The notes below the pieces were generated by a model that saw only the letters and a program-made list of their open reading frames with translations, was not told the origin of the DNA and ran no database searches. Source: Erodium maritimum (lineage: Eukaryota > Streptophyta > Magnoliopsida > Geraniales > Geraniaceae). Taken from it: DNA of 64,000 nucleotides. The position numbers and the translations under genes were made by a program. Location of the stretch: the NCBI GenBank assembly GCA_963921825.1, contig OY997589.1:22217482-22281481 (forward strand), read 5' to 3'. Shown here in pieces: positions 23,109-35,842 of this stretch. Positions within the stretch are counted from its first letter, which is position 1, and each line of letters starts with the position of its first letter.

Positions 23109-23447
23109 TATGTATATAATTACTTACATAAATATATCATTAATTTAAATATTATATCTTGATCGACTTATAATATAAAGATAATTTTATTTTAATAACC
23201 TACTAAACATTTATTTTCAAAATGATACCCTGTAAAAAGAATTACAGTTTCATACCCAAATCAAACATTTACCAACACTTTCATACTCAGTCATTAACTT
23301 TCTGTTAGTTTTAGATGGAAAATAGTCATGTGTTTCGCACATGACCTTCATTGTTTTCAAAATACCAATGATACCCTACTCTCATATCAAAACTCTAAAC
23401 CACCAACATGTGCCTCATCCTCACCACACAGTCTCACCCTCTCCTCC
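23109..23447. other. Spacer before the tandem hAT-derived repeat
   Basis: AT-rich, then from about 23225 a stretch (ATACCCTGTAAAAAG..., TTAACTTTCTGTTAG) that looks like one terminus of a further MULE-type element. No matching inverse was found downstream. Confidence 0.3.
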
Positions 23448-23574
23448 ACACTCAACCTCCTCACGTTCACCTCACCCTCTCCTCTACACTCACATATGGA
23501 ACCGCCGCCACCTTCGTCGGATTTGGCCCTTCTCCAACCGTGCCACCGTGTGCGCCGCCATGGCCACCACCCGC

Positions 23575-23765
23575 CCCACCCTCCCCGACACTACTCGTCC
23601 TCACCCTCCTCGACCCTGCTCGGCCTCGCCCTCCCCAACCCTACTCGGCCTCTCCCTCCCCGACCCTGCTCGGCCTCGCCTTCCTCGACCCTGCTCGGCC
23701 TCTCCCTCCCCGACACTACTCGGCCTCGCCGTCCAAGACCTTGCTCGGCCTCTCCCTCCCCGACC
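23575..23765. repeat. 25-bp minisatellite in hAT-derived copy 1
   Basis: Units near CTGCTCGGCCTCTCCCTCCC repeat about seven times with small variation. Longer arrays of the same unit lie in copy 2 (27985-28250) and copy 3 (35848-35925), so unit number changed after duplication. Confidence 0.85.
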
Positions 23766-24579
23766 CTTCTTGTTTTCTTCTTCCTTGAGACTAATATTGA
23801 AGTGGGTTTTCAATCTTTGGACTGAATGATTTTAGGATGAATGAAAAGTTCAACAAATATTTTTGGGAATGTTGAACATGTTCACATTCCTAGCACCCAT
23901 TTTTGATCCCGAAATAGGTTGAGTTATGTCATTTATCTCTTAGAAGACATGTATTCGCCTGAAATATTTGCTTCTTTTTCCCAATGTGTCTGTCACACCC
24001 CAAATCCGGTTTTGACCGGACTCGAGACGTGAACTAAAATCATAATTAAATAATAAAGATAAAAGCAAACTTAAATGAAATAAATCTCCAACTTTAGTTC
24101 CAACATAAATAACTCCAATAAACATGAGTCAACCGCTCAAATCCAGCAAGTAAAACAAAGTTTAGTACAAAAAGGAAAATACGTCTCGACTAAGTAACTA
24201 AGCCCCGGACTCTCAAGGAGCTCCCGATCTCTGAGACGTCCTCTACACCAACTCATCACCGAAACCTCTAAAACGGTAAAAACAGAGGGGGTGAGCTTTC
24301 GCTCAGTAGGAAAAAAAGTAGTAAAAGGGGAAATGACTCTCATTCCGTTACCAGAAATACTCGATCAGTAACTCTTGCTAGAACTGATAATGTAAATAGG
24401 AATTAACAGGAACACAATGATATCGATAAGGCATGCAACTAAAGAAACACACGAACAACGGTTCATTTAGACTACTAAGACCACTACGGACGTTACTCAG
24501 ATCTGATGCCACACGACTTAAGACAAGTACCCATGACCAACCGATCACACGCACAACTAAACAAATACACCATACCTGA

Positions 24580-24830
24580 ATATACCCTCGGCCTAGATGT
24601 CTTCCCGGACACACAGCATTGGGGTGAAGCAAATACATCATACCGGAATACCCATCGGCCTAGATGTCTTCCCGGACACACAACATCGGGGTGAAATACT
24701 ACATCATACCGGAATGTCCATCGGTCTAGATATCTTCCCGGACACACATCATCGGGGCGAAACAACATACATCATACCAGAATATCCCTCGATCTAGATG
24801 TCTTCCCGGACACACAACATCGGGGAAAAT
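24580..24830. repeat. About 65-bp tandem repeat in LTR C
   Basis: Four units share CTAGATGTCTTCCCGGACAC, then ACA(T/G)CATCGGGG and CATACCGGAATA. The same motif, inverted, makes a shorter array in LTR E (34949-35140). Confidence 0.85.
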
Positions 24831-25569
24831 CTCCATGCACGCATACCGGACCGGCACACACCTCGGTCGGGTATATTCCCGTCACTAGGGGTACAAGTCA
24901 CAACACACAATGCCACATAACCACACTACACCGAACTTCTCGTACAAACGAAGCTTATCTTCGCAACTTACCAAGAACACCGTATCGGTCTATCATTCAC
25001 CCGATCATATCACAATCATCTCATTCATTCAACCAATCACATCACGAAACAAACATTCATATTGCATTCATCATGATTCACATGGCATAATATTATTCTT
25101 AATTTAACCAAGAGTGCATTATGCAACGACATTTAAGGACGAACAACCATAATCAAATACAACCAACAAGCAATCCTAAGGCTCGACATGGACATTCTAC
25201 AACACGGCAATTCCCATAATTGAAAGCGATTATTCTAGTGAATCACATCCTATATGCAAACTAAGACTCTTCCGGTTATTATCATCCTATATGCATACTA
25301 TTAACATTCTTTAAATTCAAAGCGGAATTTACTACTCTTCCCTACCTCAAAAGTTCTCCAAACGCTTAATCACCAAAGCCGTCTAGTAGTCTCCTCCTCC
25401 GAGCTCGAGAAAAAGGTCTAGGAACATAAATTAATACTATAATTAATAAACATTCCAAGTCGGGTTTAAAGTGAAATACCTAAAGTGCCCCTAATGACAA
25501 ACTTGGACCAAAAGGGTAAATTGGGCCCGAACAAGACCCAATTCGGGCAGCCCACAGATCCGGAATCCG

Positions 25570-25815
25570 GCCCGGACCGTGCCCCTCAAAGGACCGGAAG
25601 CAGACCCGGACCGTGCCCCTCAGAGGCCCGGCACCAGGCTCGGACCGTGCTCCTCAGAGGGCCGGTCTAGGACCCGGACCGTGCCGCTCAGAGGGCCGGT
25701 ACCAAGCCCGGACCGTGCCGCTCAAAGGGTTGGTACCAGACACGGACCGTGCCGCTCAGAGGACCGGCATCGAGCCCGTTCCGCGCCGCTCAGAGGGCCG
25801 GAACCAAGCCCTTTC
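25570..25815. repeat. About 34-bp tandem repeat in LTR C
   Basis: Seven or so units of the type CGGACCGTGCCGCTCAGAGG with diverging spacers. It creates long but spurious reading frames in all three plus frames, so no protein is called. Confidence 0.85.
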
Positions 25816-26807
25816 CGTGCCAAAACTGGACAGGTTCAAGCTCCTTCTTCCCCAACTTCATTTCTACGAAAATCTACTTCAAAAAATCCATTTTTAACAT
25901 CATCAACCCTCAAAAACAGTCACCAAAACCCTCAAACTTCAATACCCATAATGGGTTTCCTCCAAACATCCACAATCAAAAGAAAACCAACCAAAACTTC
26001 ACTATTCTTCAACAAAAACACCATCTAACAACCAAGGAAATAAAACCCATATAGTTCAAGCAATTTCCATAAAAACCCACAACCCTAACTTGATTGAAAG
26101 TAGGATTTTAGAGAGTATTTACCTTGGAAATGGAAAGGGGATGAAGATGAGCTAATTTGGAGATGATTTGGTGAAGAAAAGTCCACAAAGTTGTCTCCTT
26201 TCTTCACTATCTTCTTCTCCAAGCAATGGTGTTCTTCTTCTTCTCTCTCCCTTGCAATTTTAGGCCACAAATAGATAAATGAGTTGAATTGGTTGCTTCA
26301 AGTGTATTAAAACCTATTAGTGAGAAAAGCCTCTTTTACCCCCTTCTTCTATTTCCTTTCCTTAGGCACAAGTGAGGGCAAATTGGTCATTAGAGGCCAA
26401 TTTCTTCTCCTCCAAGCTACTATGGACACTTGTCCATGTGGGGGACCACCTTGTCCTTAATTACTTCCAGCACAATTAATTAAACTAGGTTTAGTCGATA
26501 TTTAGTCTACGGTTGACCGAAAGTTGACTTTTTCACAAGGACAGTCATTTGAAAGGAAACGACCCAACTAAGCTAACCGTAACGACGGCTAAGCTTTTGG
26601 GTCCCGGAAAGGTCCCGAATGACTCCCTGAGTTATTGGTTGACTTTTCCGGCCGAAAGTCAAACTTCGCCAAAAACCACCGGTTCGACCGGGATCGACCG
26701 GGGGCGGTCCTTACAGTGTCAACATATCTCTCAATGATATGTTTGAACATTACAAAGAAATTTATGATGTTAATAAGTCACAAACACAATTGGGTTGTTC
26801 CTTGAGT

Positions 26808-27771
26808 TAGGGGTGTGCAAATCATCCGTGACCCGAGACCCACCCGAAGATCCGACCGACCCGAGACCCGCTAATGACTCATTCGATGGGTTTCGGATCG
26901 GGTCCGGGCCAAAAAAAACAAATCCGAGTATTTTTTGATGGATCTCGGATGAGACCAAGATGACCCGTCGGTCATCCGACCCACCCGAAACTATTAGTAT
27001 ATGGGCTTAAATATTGTCCAATACTAAAAGCCCATAACATTTAAGGGCAAAAGCTTAACAAAAACAAGCCCAACACTACACAATCAATGTCACCTTCCAT
27101 ATACACCACACAATCAGCCTTATCTCAATCAACCTTATCTCATATTCTACATCAACCACACAATCGGATACACACCACTTTCCCTAAACAAGAAAAAGAA
27201 TACACATGCTCAAATAAACCCTAGCTTCTTCTCATTCTCACCTCTCATCCCTTTCTCGCAACATCCCCAAGCTAGCTTCTTCTCAATCCCACCTCTCATC
27301 CCTTTCTCGCGACATCCCCAACCCCAAGTCGTAGCTCGTTTGTTTCCCAAACAGTTGCAGATGGTTCGTACCTCAAACGACCGTAGATGTTCGTTCCATA
27401 GTCACGACGTACATTTTGTTCCACAAACTTCTCTCCTTGTCCCCTTCTCGTCACCATCTACTTGCCATGGTTGATTTCACATCCAACCATGTTTAAGCTT
27501 TAGGGATGACGAACTCGTTGATTTCGCCGACCAGATTTGACGAGTTTTGTACTATGGTTTATGAGTTTGAGGAAAGGGTTTGGAGGGGATGGGGTTATAA
27601 GGTGCGGGTTTCGGATTTGGACCCGATCCGTCCGAAATCCGATCGGACGGATCCGCCTCCTAAAAATGGATCCGTGGTCGGATTTTGAAGTGATGGGATC
27701 CGATCCATAAATGTGTGGTCGGGTCTAAATATGGACGGGTCGGATCGGTTATCCGACCGAACACACTCCTA
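26808..27771. mobile_element. Non-autonomous hAT element (8-bp TSD CCTTGAGT)
   Basis: CCTTGAGT occurs at 26800-26807 and 27772-27779. The ends are TAGGGGTGTGCAAATC and the inverse of TAGGAGTGTGTTCGG. The uninterrupted site is preserved in the paralogue near 36221-36228. The interior contains CGGGTC/GATCCG-rich subterminal blocks and no transposase. 964 bp. Confidence 0.92.
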
Positions 27772-27866
27772 CCTTGAGTGTTGTTGACAAACCATATAAA
27801 CATCATAGTTTTGAAATGTTTTAAAGGCTTTGTACTTCAAATGTTGGATCTCTTCAAATTGACACT

Positions 27867-28284
27867 CAACCTCCTCACGTTCACCTCACCCTCTCCTCTA
27901 CACTCACCTATGGAACCGCCGCCACCTTCGCCGGATTTGGCCCTTCTCCAACCCTGCCACCGTGTGCGACGTCATGGCCACTACCCGCCCCGACCCTACT
28001 CGTCCTAACCCTCCTCGACCCTTCTCGGCCTCGCCTTCCCCGAACCTGCTCGGCCTATCCCTCCCCGACCCTGCTCAGCCTCGCCCTCCCCAACCCTGCT
28101 CAGCCTCTCCCTCCCCGACCCTGCTCGGCCTCTCCCTCCCTGACCCTGCTCGTCCTCGTCTTCCCCGACCCTGCTCGGCCTCTCCCTCCCCGACCATGCT
28201 CGGCCTCGCCGTCCAAGACCTTGCTCGGCCTCGCCCTCCCCGACCCTTCTTGTTTTCTTCTTCCTTGAGACTAATATTGAAGTG
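27867..28284 (+). repeat. Tandem copy 2 of the hAT-derived segment (minisatellite part only)
   Basis: This repeats the start of copy 1 (ACACTCAACCTCCTCACG, MEPPPPSPDLALLQPC) with an expanded 25-bp minisatellite and reaches GACTAATATTGAAGTG, where LTR D begins. The rest of copy 2 is missing. Copy 3 starts at about 35843. Confidence 0.8.
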
Positions 28285-30958
28285 TGTCACGCCCCAAATT
28301 CGGTTCTTGCCCGGACTCGAGGCATGAGTAGCATTAAGAGATTTAAAAGACAATAAATCAATAAGAAGTTCCTGAACAACTCCAATATGAAACTCAAATC
28401 CACAAAATTTGATTTAAAACATAAATAACCCTCCATGGGTGTAATAATAATCCTCCACAAGGTTTGTTCCAAACAGTAATAAAGTAAAAGCGAAGTCTCT
28501 ACAGACACCCACACCAAGAAGCTCCCGAGCCTCTACTCCTCAATCAAACCTATAAACACAACAATAAACTCACAAGGGTGAGCTTGCGCTCAGTAGGGAA
28601 AACACAGAACAAGGTGGACCTTAAACTCAATAAAGTCAACAGCAAAGACAATAAGATAGTTCTTAACAACCACGGGAAAAAGTAATCCAGTCAATGCCGT
28701 GGCACATAAAGTCACCACCCTCCGATCCACATAAGATGTGTCCTCTCGGATTTTCCCTCAAATCTAGAGGAGACGCATATCATTGAGGCAACCGGAAACA
28801 ACCCTTCGGGGCGCTTATCATCGGGATTCTCAGAAACGTCTCCAAAGGATTTTATGTCCTCGGGAACCAAGGTATTACTCCCATAGGAAGCATACACTTG
28901 GGCAATTCAACAAGTACTCACTATAACATCCTACACCGGACTCCTCAACGGTGTAGGCACCAAACCGTATCAACAATAATCACTATCTCATCCTACACCG
29001 GACTCCTCAACGGTGTAGGTACCATACCGTACCAATAATAATCAGATAACCATTTAGTAACGTACTCAACCGAAACACGAAGCGATCCAATCCCGACAAC
29101 CACCAATTCACTATCACACATAGCTCACACATCACCGGTTCACCACAATACACAGCACACGAATCACATAATCATAGCACACCAATCACACAATCACAAC
29201 TTACCGTTCACTTACCAGTCTCGAACCAACGGGGCATCGATCACCTGATTGCACCGCTCGGTACAACCAGTCATACTCGATGCTCCAAGCAAACATTTAA
29301 GGAAAACAAGCAATCATCCAAATACAGTCAACAGTCCAATACGAGTTCAATCAACCAAACACGAAAACCTTCAAACGAGCATACAAATATACAATTCAAG
29401 TAGTTTCGCTAGACCCTTTAGCCTATCCACTAAGCAACCAACAACCAAGCATGTGATCCTAACACGCAACTAATCCGAGGGCTTTGCCAAGGCTCCTCTA
29501 CCAGACAAACAATTCTCAAGTATTGAAAGTGAGTTACACTAGTGATTGGCATCCTAATCGGTCACCACTAAACACTTCCGGTTATTAGTAATTGAAAGAC
29601 AATTATGCTAGTTGTTCGCATCCTATAGGCATTTCTAGGACCTTTCCCATTTTATTAACCTAACATGCATACTAAGCATCATAAACGAGGGGTTAAGGCT
29701 TTCCCTACCTCAAGGTCTTCCTCTCAACACTTTGATGAAGCCCGGTGGTCACCACTCCGTTCTTCACTCGGGTCCCGGCGTGATCTTTGCTCCTCTAGCT
29801 CGATCCCCAAAATCTTGGACACAAAGAAACGTTAATTAGACTCCACTTAAACAGCAAGAAAGACCCCTAAAGCCCCTCCAAAGTTCAGCTCAAAACCAAG
29901 ATCAACCAAGGTGAAAAACCCTCAAAGAAACCCCCACCCTGGTCTGCCACGGACCTGGTCACGGATCCGTGAGGCCAACCATCACGGTTACCATCACGGA
30001 GCCGTGCAAGTGCCGTCACGGACTCCCTCACGGAGCCGTGACGTCTCCCGTCACGGGATCCGTCACGGATCCGTGGCGCACCAGGGCAGTTTCGCCCTTC
30101 TTCAACCTCCAGCTCCTTTTCTCCGAAAAAACACCTTCAAACCCCAAAATTTACCCCTTCCAACTCCCAAAACAGTCCAAATCCTTCAATAGTCCTCTAC
30201 CCATGGTAGGAATCAACACACAAACAAGTTTCCAATGATTCATCAAATCAAACCCAACTCAAAAGCTCCAACAAACTAAAGATTTCTCAACAAAACCCCA
30301 ACAAAGCTTCTCATCAACAACATCTCCCACCATTTCTACTCAAACCCAACAACATCTAGCAATTTCACCCAAAACCCATGAAAAGAGATGAAGAGAAATG
30401 AGGATTAGAGAATTCCATTACCTCTAGAAGATTGAGATGAAGAAGATGGTGAGGATTTGGAGAAGGGTTGGCTAAAGGAAGGCTTCAAGTGGCCTCTTCT
30501 TCCTTGATTCTTCTTCAAAGCTCCATGAGAGCTCTTCTCTCTTGCTCCTACTCCAAATTTCGGCTACACCACAAAAATGAGTTGATTTTGCTCTTCCAAA
30601 CTCAAATAATACCTAGATGTATCAAATGACCAAAAGCCCTTGAGCTAGAATCCCTTGTAGAAGCTTTTGGGAGGGTAAAAGGGTCTATGACTACTCCCTT
30701 TTCTCTTTTTCAACCAACAAGGGACAAGTGTCCAAATAGGTTATTTACTTTTCCAAAATAAATTCCAGCACAATAAAATAATGCTTTTAGTCGATAAAAA
30801 GTCTCGTTTTGACCAAAATTGACTTTCTCCAACATTATACTCAAACGAAAGGAATTTCTCCCCTTAACCCAACCGTGGTGATGGCTAATTCGTTTGGGTT
30901 CCGAAAAAGTCCCGAGTGACTTCTCGAGTCATCGTTTCGACCGGAAGCGGGTCTTACA
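28285..30958 (-). mobile_element. 3' LTR (D) of a truncated Ty3/gypsy chromovirus
   Basis: TGTCACGCCCC at 28285 to GTCTTACA at 30958. Immediately inside (30959 on) the plus strand reads ATCTACCCCCCTTAAGG, the complement of a polypurine tract, and pol follows on the minus strand. This sets the family's sense orientation (LTR starts TGTAAGACCCG and ends GGGCGTGACA). A tandem pair of a 60-bp unit (CATCCTACACCGGACTCCTC) sits at 28928-29040. The 5' LTR partner is absent. Confidence 0.88.
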
Positions 30959-30975
30959 ATCTACCCCCCTTAAGG
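30959..30975 (-). other. Polypurine tract next to the 3' LTR
   Basis: On the minus strand CCTTAAGGGGGGTAGAT abuts the LTR start TGTAAGACCCG. This is the expected plus-strand primer site of an LTR retrotransposon and fixes its orientation. Confidence 0.8.
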
Positions 30976-30992
30976 AAATTTCGTCCCCGAAA

Positions 30993-32957
30993 TTAAAAAC
31001 AAGGTACCTCAATGCCGAACAGGTGGGGATACTTCACGCGGATCTCATCCTCGCGCTCCCAAGTGGACCCTGCTCCTTGATGTCCCCACTGTACTAGTAC
31101 CAACGGAACCGTCTTGTTTCACAGAACCTTCTCCTTTGTACCCAAAATCTCGACGGGCTGCTCCTCATAAGTGACATCATCTGCTACCTCGATGTCTGAC
31201 CACTCAATGATGTGCGAAGGGTCTGCTATGTACTTCCGCAGTTGGGACACGTGGAAAACGTTATGCACGTTCCCAAGCTGTGGTGGCAAGGCTAACCGGT
31301 AAGCTACAGCTCCAATCTTCTCTAACACATCAAATGGTCCGATGAAACGCGGTGCCAGCTTGCCTCCGCTGCGGTTAAACCGCACAAGACCCTTCTTCGG
31401 GCTCACCCTCAGAAACACGTGCTCCCCGACCATGAACTCAAGTGGTCTGCGACGTCTGTCTGCGTAGCTCTTCTGCCGACTCTGCGCGGTCTTCAACCGC
31501 TCTCTAATCAAAGCGACCTTTTCGGTCGTCTCTCTGACCATGTCTGGTCCAAGTAAGCTTCGGTCCCCAACCTCAGCCCAACATACCGGCGATCTACAAG
31601 GTCTGCCATACAAAGTATCAAATGGTGCCATACCAATGCTGGACTGATAACTGTTGTTGTAGGCAAACTCTGCCAAGGGTAAATGATCCTCCCATGATCC
31701 CTGAAAGTCAAGCACACAAGCTCGAAGCATGTCCTCTAGAATCTGAATGGTGCGCTCTGACTGTCCATCTGTCTCGGGATGGTAAGCAGTACTCAACAGT
31801 ACTTCCGTGCCCAAAGCCTTCTGTAGACTCTTCCAGAACCTGGATGTGAAACGAGGGTCTCTATCAAATACCACTAACACTGGTACTCCATCTAGACGAA
31901 CAATCTCCCTGACATACAAGCGACCCAACATGTCCACAGAATCAGTCATCTTCATACCCAGAAAATGTGCCGACTTGGTCAGTCGATCAACCACCACCCA
32001 AACAGCATCGTGCCCCTTCGACGACTTGGGTAACCCACACACAAAATCCATAGTCACATGCTCCCACTTCCACTTGGAGATCGGTAAAGGCTGCAGCAAG
32101 CCTGCGGGCCGCTTGTGCTCGGCCTTCACCTGTTGGCAGGTGAGGCATCGGGAAACGAAATCTGCAACTGCCCCACGCATCCCACTCCACCAAAACTGTC
32201 GTCGCATGTCTCTATACATCTTGTTGCCACCGGGGTGCACAACCAGACGGGAGTGGTGGCACTCACGCAATATGGTGTCTCTGCACCCACTGGGCACAAA
32301 TAGTCGTCCTCTAAAGCGTATACCCTGGTCGGTGCCCATCTCCCAACCCTCGAGCTTGACACCATCAATTAATCTCTCCCGAATCCCTGCTGCCTCGGCG
32401 TCCTCGGTCTGTGCCTCTAGCACTCGAGCAAAAAGCGTGGGCTGAGCCACTAAGGCACACAAGGCCATACCCTCTGTGACCTCCTCCAACTCCAGTCTGA
32501 ATAAGCTCAACTGCTCCAGCATGTCCCACTCTCGGACTGCCATGCTGGCAACGCAGTGACTCGACTTCCTGCTCAAAGCATCGGCGACCACGTTCGCCTT
32601 GCCCGGATGATAGAGCAACTCGAAGTCGTACTCCTCAAGTAACTCCATCCATCGCCTTTGGCGCATGTTCAGATCACGCTGCGAGAATATATACTTGAGG
32701 CTCTTGTGGTCTGAAAACACCCTGAACTGCTCACCGTACAGATAGTGTCTCCAGCTCTTCAGCGCAAATACCACCGCTGCTAGCTCAAGATCATGGGTCG
32801 GGTAGTTGCGCTCATGCACCTTCAACTTCCTCGAGCCGTAAGCAACCACCTTTCCACTCTGCATCAGAACACAACCTAGCCATTCGCCTGAGGCGTCACA
32901 ATACACGTCATAGCCCACTCCCCGCTCTGGAACAATCAACACTGGAGCGGTAGTCAA
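30993..32957 (-). pseudogene. Ty3/gypsy pol remnant: RNase H, integrase and broken chromodomain
   Basis: The frame opens at [13 protein letters not shown], the start of the RNase H region, with [11 protein letters not shown], the [22 protein letters not shown] block and DALSRK. Integrase follows: the [17 protein letters not shown] and [11 protein letters not shown] zinc-binding motif, then DFVCGLPKS, the [12 protein letters not shown] and [11 protein letters not shown] catalytic motifs, and [14 protein letters not shown] of the chromovirus C-terminus. A TGA at 31121-31119 replaces an arginine codon just before the chromodomain, whose remnant (WEREDEIRVKYPHLFGI) stays in frame to a stop at 30995-30993. 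Gag, protease and reverse transcriptase are missing; upstream of 32957 the sequence passes into hAT-repeat DNA. It is therefore non-functional. Domain order and motifs fit the Tekay/Del chromovirus lineage. Confidence 0.9.
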
Positions 32958-32980
32958 TCGAGCCCACTCCCAACCCTACT

Positions 32981-35842
32981 TGGAAGAACCACCCCCGGTC
33001 GATCATGGTCGAACAGGAGGTTTTCGGCGAAAGTTGACTTTTTACCGGAAAAGTCAATCGATGACTCCAAGGGCCATTCAGGACCTTTCCGGGGCCCAAA
33101 AATCTTATATGTCGTCACGGATAGCTTAGTTGGGTCATTTCCTTCCAATTGATGGTCTTTCGAGAAAAAGTCAAACTTGGTCAACCAACGAGTGGCGGGC
33201 CACCCGGGACTTATCCGAGACCCGAAACGCTTAACTGTCATCACAGTTGGATTCTTTGGGTCGTTTCCATTCAAATGAGGGTAATTTCGGAAAAAGTCAA
33301 TTTTGGTCAATGGAGGGCAAAACGGTCTTTTCGGCTCGGGTTTTTGGGCTGAGATATTTATTTGGACGTGGACCCCACCAGAACTATTTTGAAATTAAAA
33401 TTATTAGAAGGAAAAGAAATTGAGTGGGAAACGTCCCTTTTTCCCTCACTTTGCCAAAATTGGGGGAACATGAAAAAATGTTGTTTGGTCTTTACCTTTT
33501 TGGGGATAAGACCCACTAGTGCACCATCTCCTCCCCATTTTCTGCCCTAGCCGAAACCCACAAGAGAGAGAAAACCTCTCTTTGTGCCTACATTGAAGAA
33601 CCAAGGAGGAAGAAGAAGAAGGAGCTGGACCAAGCTCCATTTCTCCTCCAAAACTCGTTTTTCTATGTCATTTATTCCCCTTTCTTCATCCCAAACGGTA
33701 AGAACCTCTCTATTTTCATTTTGGAGCATTTAAAATTCGTGGGTAAGGGATGAACCATATCGGTTTGGAGTGGTGAGGGTTGGAAACTTGAACACAAGTT
33801 GGGATTTGTAAAGAGTTGTGAAAGAATCATGGAAATCGACGTTGGAAGTGAAACCCTAACTTGGAGGAATTGGGAAAAGCTAGAAATTGGGACTAAAATC
33901 AAAGGGCTTTTGATGAGACTTGATGGTTTAAGGACATTCATCACATTTGGGACTAAAAATACGAATTTTCCGGCGATCGGAGGCTCGCCGGAGTGCCGGC
34001 CGGTCGCCGGAGGTCCGGCCACTATGGATGAACATCGGGAACCGTGCCTTGGGCCAGGACTGACCTCGGGCCAGGCTGGGCCTCGGCCATACTGGTCCTT
34101 GGGCCAGGCCAGGTCTCGGGCCAGGCCAGGTTCGGGTCTGGTTGGGTCTGGGTCTGGACCGGGTCTGATCCAGGTCGGATTCGGGTCCGGTTTCCGGGTC
34201 GGGTCGGATTCGGGTTGGGTTTTAAAATTAATTATTTAGTTTAAACCAATTAAATTAAAAGGGACTCCGTCGATAAATTAGAGGACTGATTCGGGACTGA
34301 TTACCACCTTTACTTGTTAAAATCAGACTTTGACCTCGATCGTGGAGAAGACCGGAGGTAGGCCCGGACGTCAGCAGCTAGGAGTTCCAGATAGAGTTTG
34401 AGAGGTAGGGAAAAGTACTAAACTCCTCTGGTAATTTAAGAACATTAATAGTATGCCTATAGGATAATAATGACCGGAAAGGTCCTAGTTTGCATGTAGG
34501 ATGTGATTCACTAGATTAACCGCTTTTCAATTACAATAATAATTGGACGAGTCTTAGTTTGCATATAGGATGTGTTCACTAGTTTAGTCGCTTTCAATAT
34601 CTTGGGAAATTGTCGTGCTGGTAGAATGGCCATGTCGAGCCTTAGGATTGCTTGTTGATTGTATTTACTGATGTTTGTTCGCCTTAAGGTCGATGCATGT
34701 TCCGTCCTTAGGATAAGATAAGAGTCACACTAAACTAATTGAATTATGTTTATCGTAATGTAATTGGTTGATCTGTACTTATGATTGATTGATTAAGTGA
34801 ATGTTTGAGTGTGAATTGGTTGTGTCTAAGGATATGATCGGGTGAGTGATAGACCGATGATACGTGGTTGGTAAGTCATGATGGTAAGCTGGGTTTGACA
34901 TTGTGTGTGACTGTATTGTGCGTGTTATGCTGTTGTGTGGCTCGAGTGTGTACCCCGAGGTGGACATTCCGGGAAGACATCTAGACCGACGTGCGGTTCC
35001 GGTATGATGTGAGTGTGTACCCCGAGGTGGACATTCCGGGAAGATACCTAGTCCGACGTGCAGTTCCGGTATGTTATGTGAGTGTATACCCCGACATGCG
35101 TTTCCGGGAAGACGTCGAGACCGATGTGCGTTTTTGGTATGGCGTGTGGTTACTTACTTCGAGGGAGTGTTGCTGGTTTCGTCCCGATGATTTATGGTCC
35201 TTTGGAGACATTTCTGGGACTTCCGACGATATGTGTTCCTAGGGAATGTTTCCGGAAGTCCTGACGGCATGTGTCTCCTCTGGACCGAGGGGCAATCTGA
35301 TATGATGTACAAGTCAGTGTACGGATCAGAGTCTTGGGATTTGATATTCAGCATTCGGTATTTGTGTGCTTCTTTAATTGATCCCTTTGATAAATTTGTT
35401 ATCTTTCCGTTGACCTCTTTGAGTGTTACCGTCTTTAAAGTATTGTAATTCGTGTTGGTCTTTATCTAGTGTCTGTTGGATAATTGTACTAATCGGTTTT
35501 ATTGTTAAAACGTGGGTTCCTTTACTTTGCTGCTTTTTCCTACTGAGCGTAAGCTCACCCCCTTCTTGTTTACTGTTTGTACAGGTTTCCTTGTTGAGTA
35601 ATATCTAGAGGTGGTCTCAAGGTTCGGGAGCTCCTTGGGAATTGAGATTTTGTCCTAGAGACGCGCTGCTTTGTATTAACTTTATTTTCTGTTAGTTCGA
35701 TTACAGAGCTGTTGACTCTTGACCTTGGTTTTTAATTAAGTTTTTGTGGAACTTGCATTATTAAATCTCTTTTATTTATTATTTAATTATTGTGTTTAGT
35801 TCACGTCTCGAGTCCGGTCAAAACCGGATTTGGGGCGTGACA
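32981..35842 (+). mobile_element. Solo LTR E of a Ty3/gypsy element (5-bp TSD CTACT)
   Basis: It starts TGGAAGAACCACCC (a decayed TGTAAGAACCGCCC) and ends GGGCGTGACA, flanked by CTACT at 32976-32980 and 35843-35847. About 2.86 kb, plus sense, opposite to LTR D. It contains a GGGTC-rich stretch (34060-34220), a 3-unit tandem array with GGACATTCCGGGAAGA (34949-35140) and the conserved blocks of LTR B. It landed in the minisatellite of hAT copy 3 close to the truncated end of the LTR D element. Confidence 0.85.

Larger units (their letters stand above)
23991..26715 (-). mobile_element. Solo LTR C of a Ty3/gypsy element (5-bp TSD GTGTC)
   Basis: TGTCACACCCC at 23991 to CCTTACA at 26715, flanked by GTGTC on both sides (23986-23990, 26716-26720). 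The uninterrupted sequence survives in the paralogous copy at about 36145-36160 (CCAATGTGTCAACATATC), directly confirming the insertion. It is about 2.7 kb, minus-sense by analogy with LTR D, with no internal region. Confidence 0.93.
23448..27866 (+). repeat. Tandem copy 1 of a hAT-derived segment (split by LTR C and a hAT MITE)
   Basis: After removing 23991-26715 and 26808-27771, this reads as a Pro/Leu-rich stretch starting at an ATG near 23495 (MEPPPPSSDLALLQPC), a 25-bp minisatellite, then a frame encoding SYVIYLLEDMYSPEIF and SLNDMFEHYK, as in copy 3. It ends at GGATCTCTTCAAATTG, and the next base starts copy 2 (ACACTCAACCTCCTCACG). It is not intact: frame breaks occur near 23886 and 27822. 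Confidence 0.75.

Noticed and set aside
23328..23829. Overlapping Pro/Ser-rich ORFs
   Set aside because: Produced by the 25-bp minisatellite; open in all frames and hence uninformative.
25579..26028. Overlapping Pro/Arg-rich ORFs in three frames
   Set aside because: Generated by the 34-bp tandem repeat within solo LTR C; no domain.
31807..32445. 212-codon plus-strand ORF
   Set aside because: Lies opposite the gypsy integrase/RNase H frame; composition explained by the complementary coding strand.
28285..35842. D and E considered as the two LTRs of one full-length element
   Set aside because: They are in opposite orientation, E has its own CTACT duplication, and internal gag to reverse transcriptase is missing.
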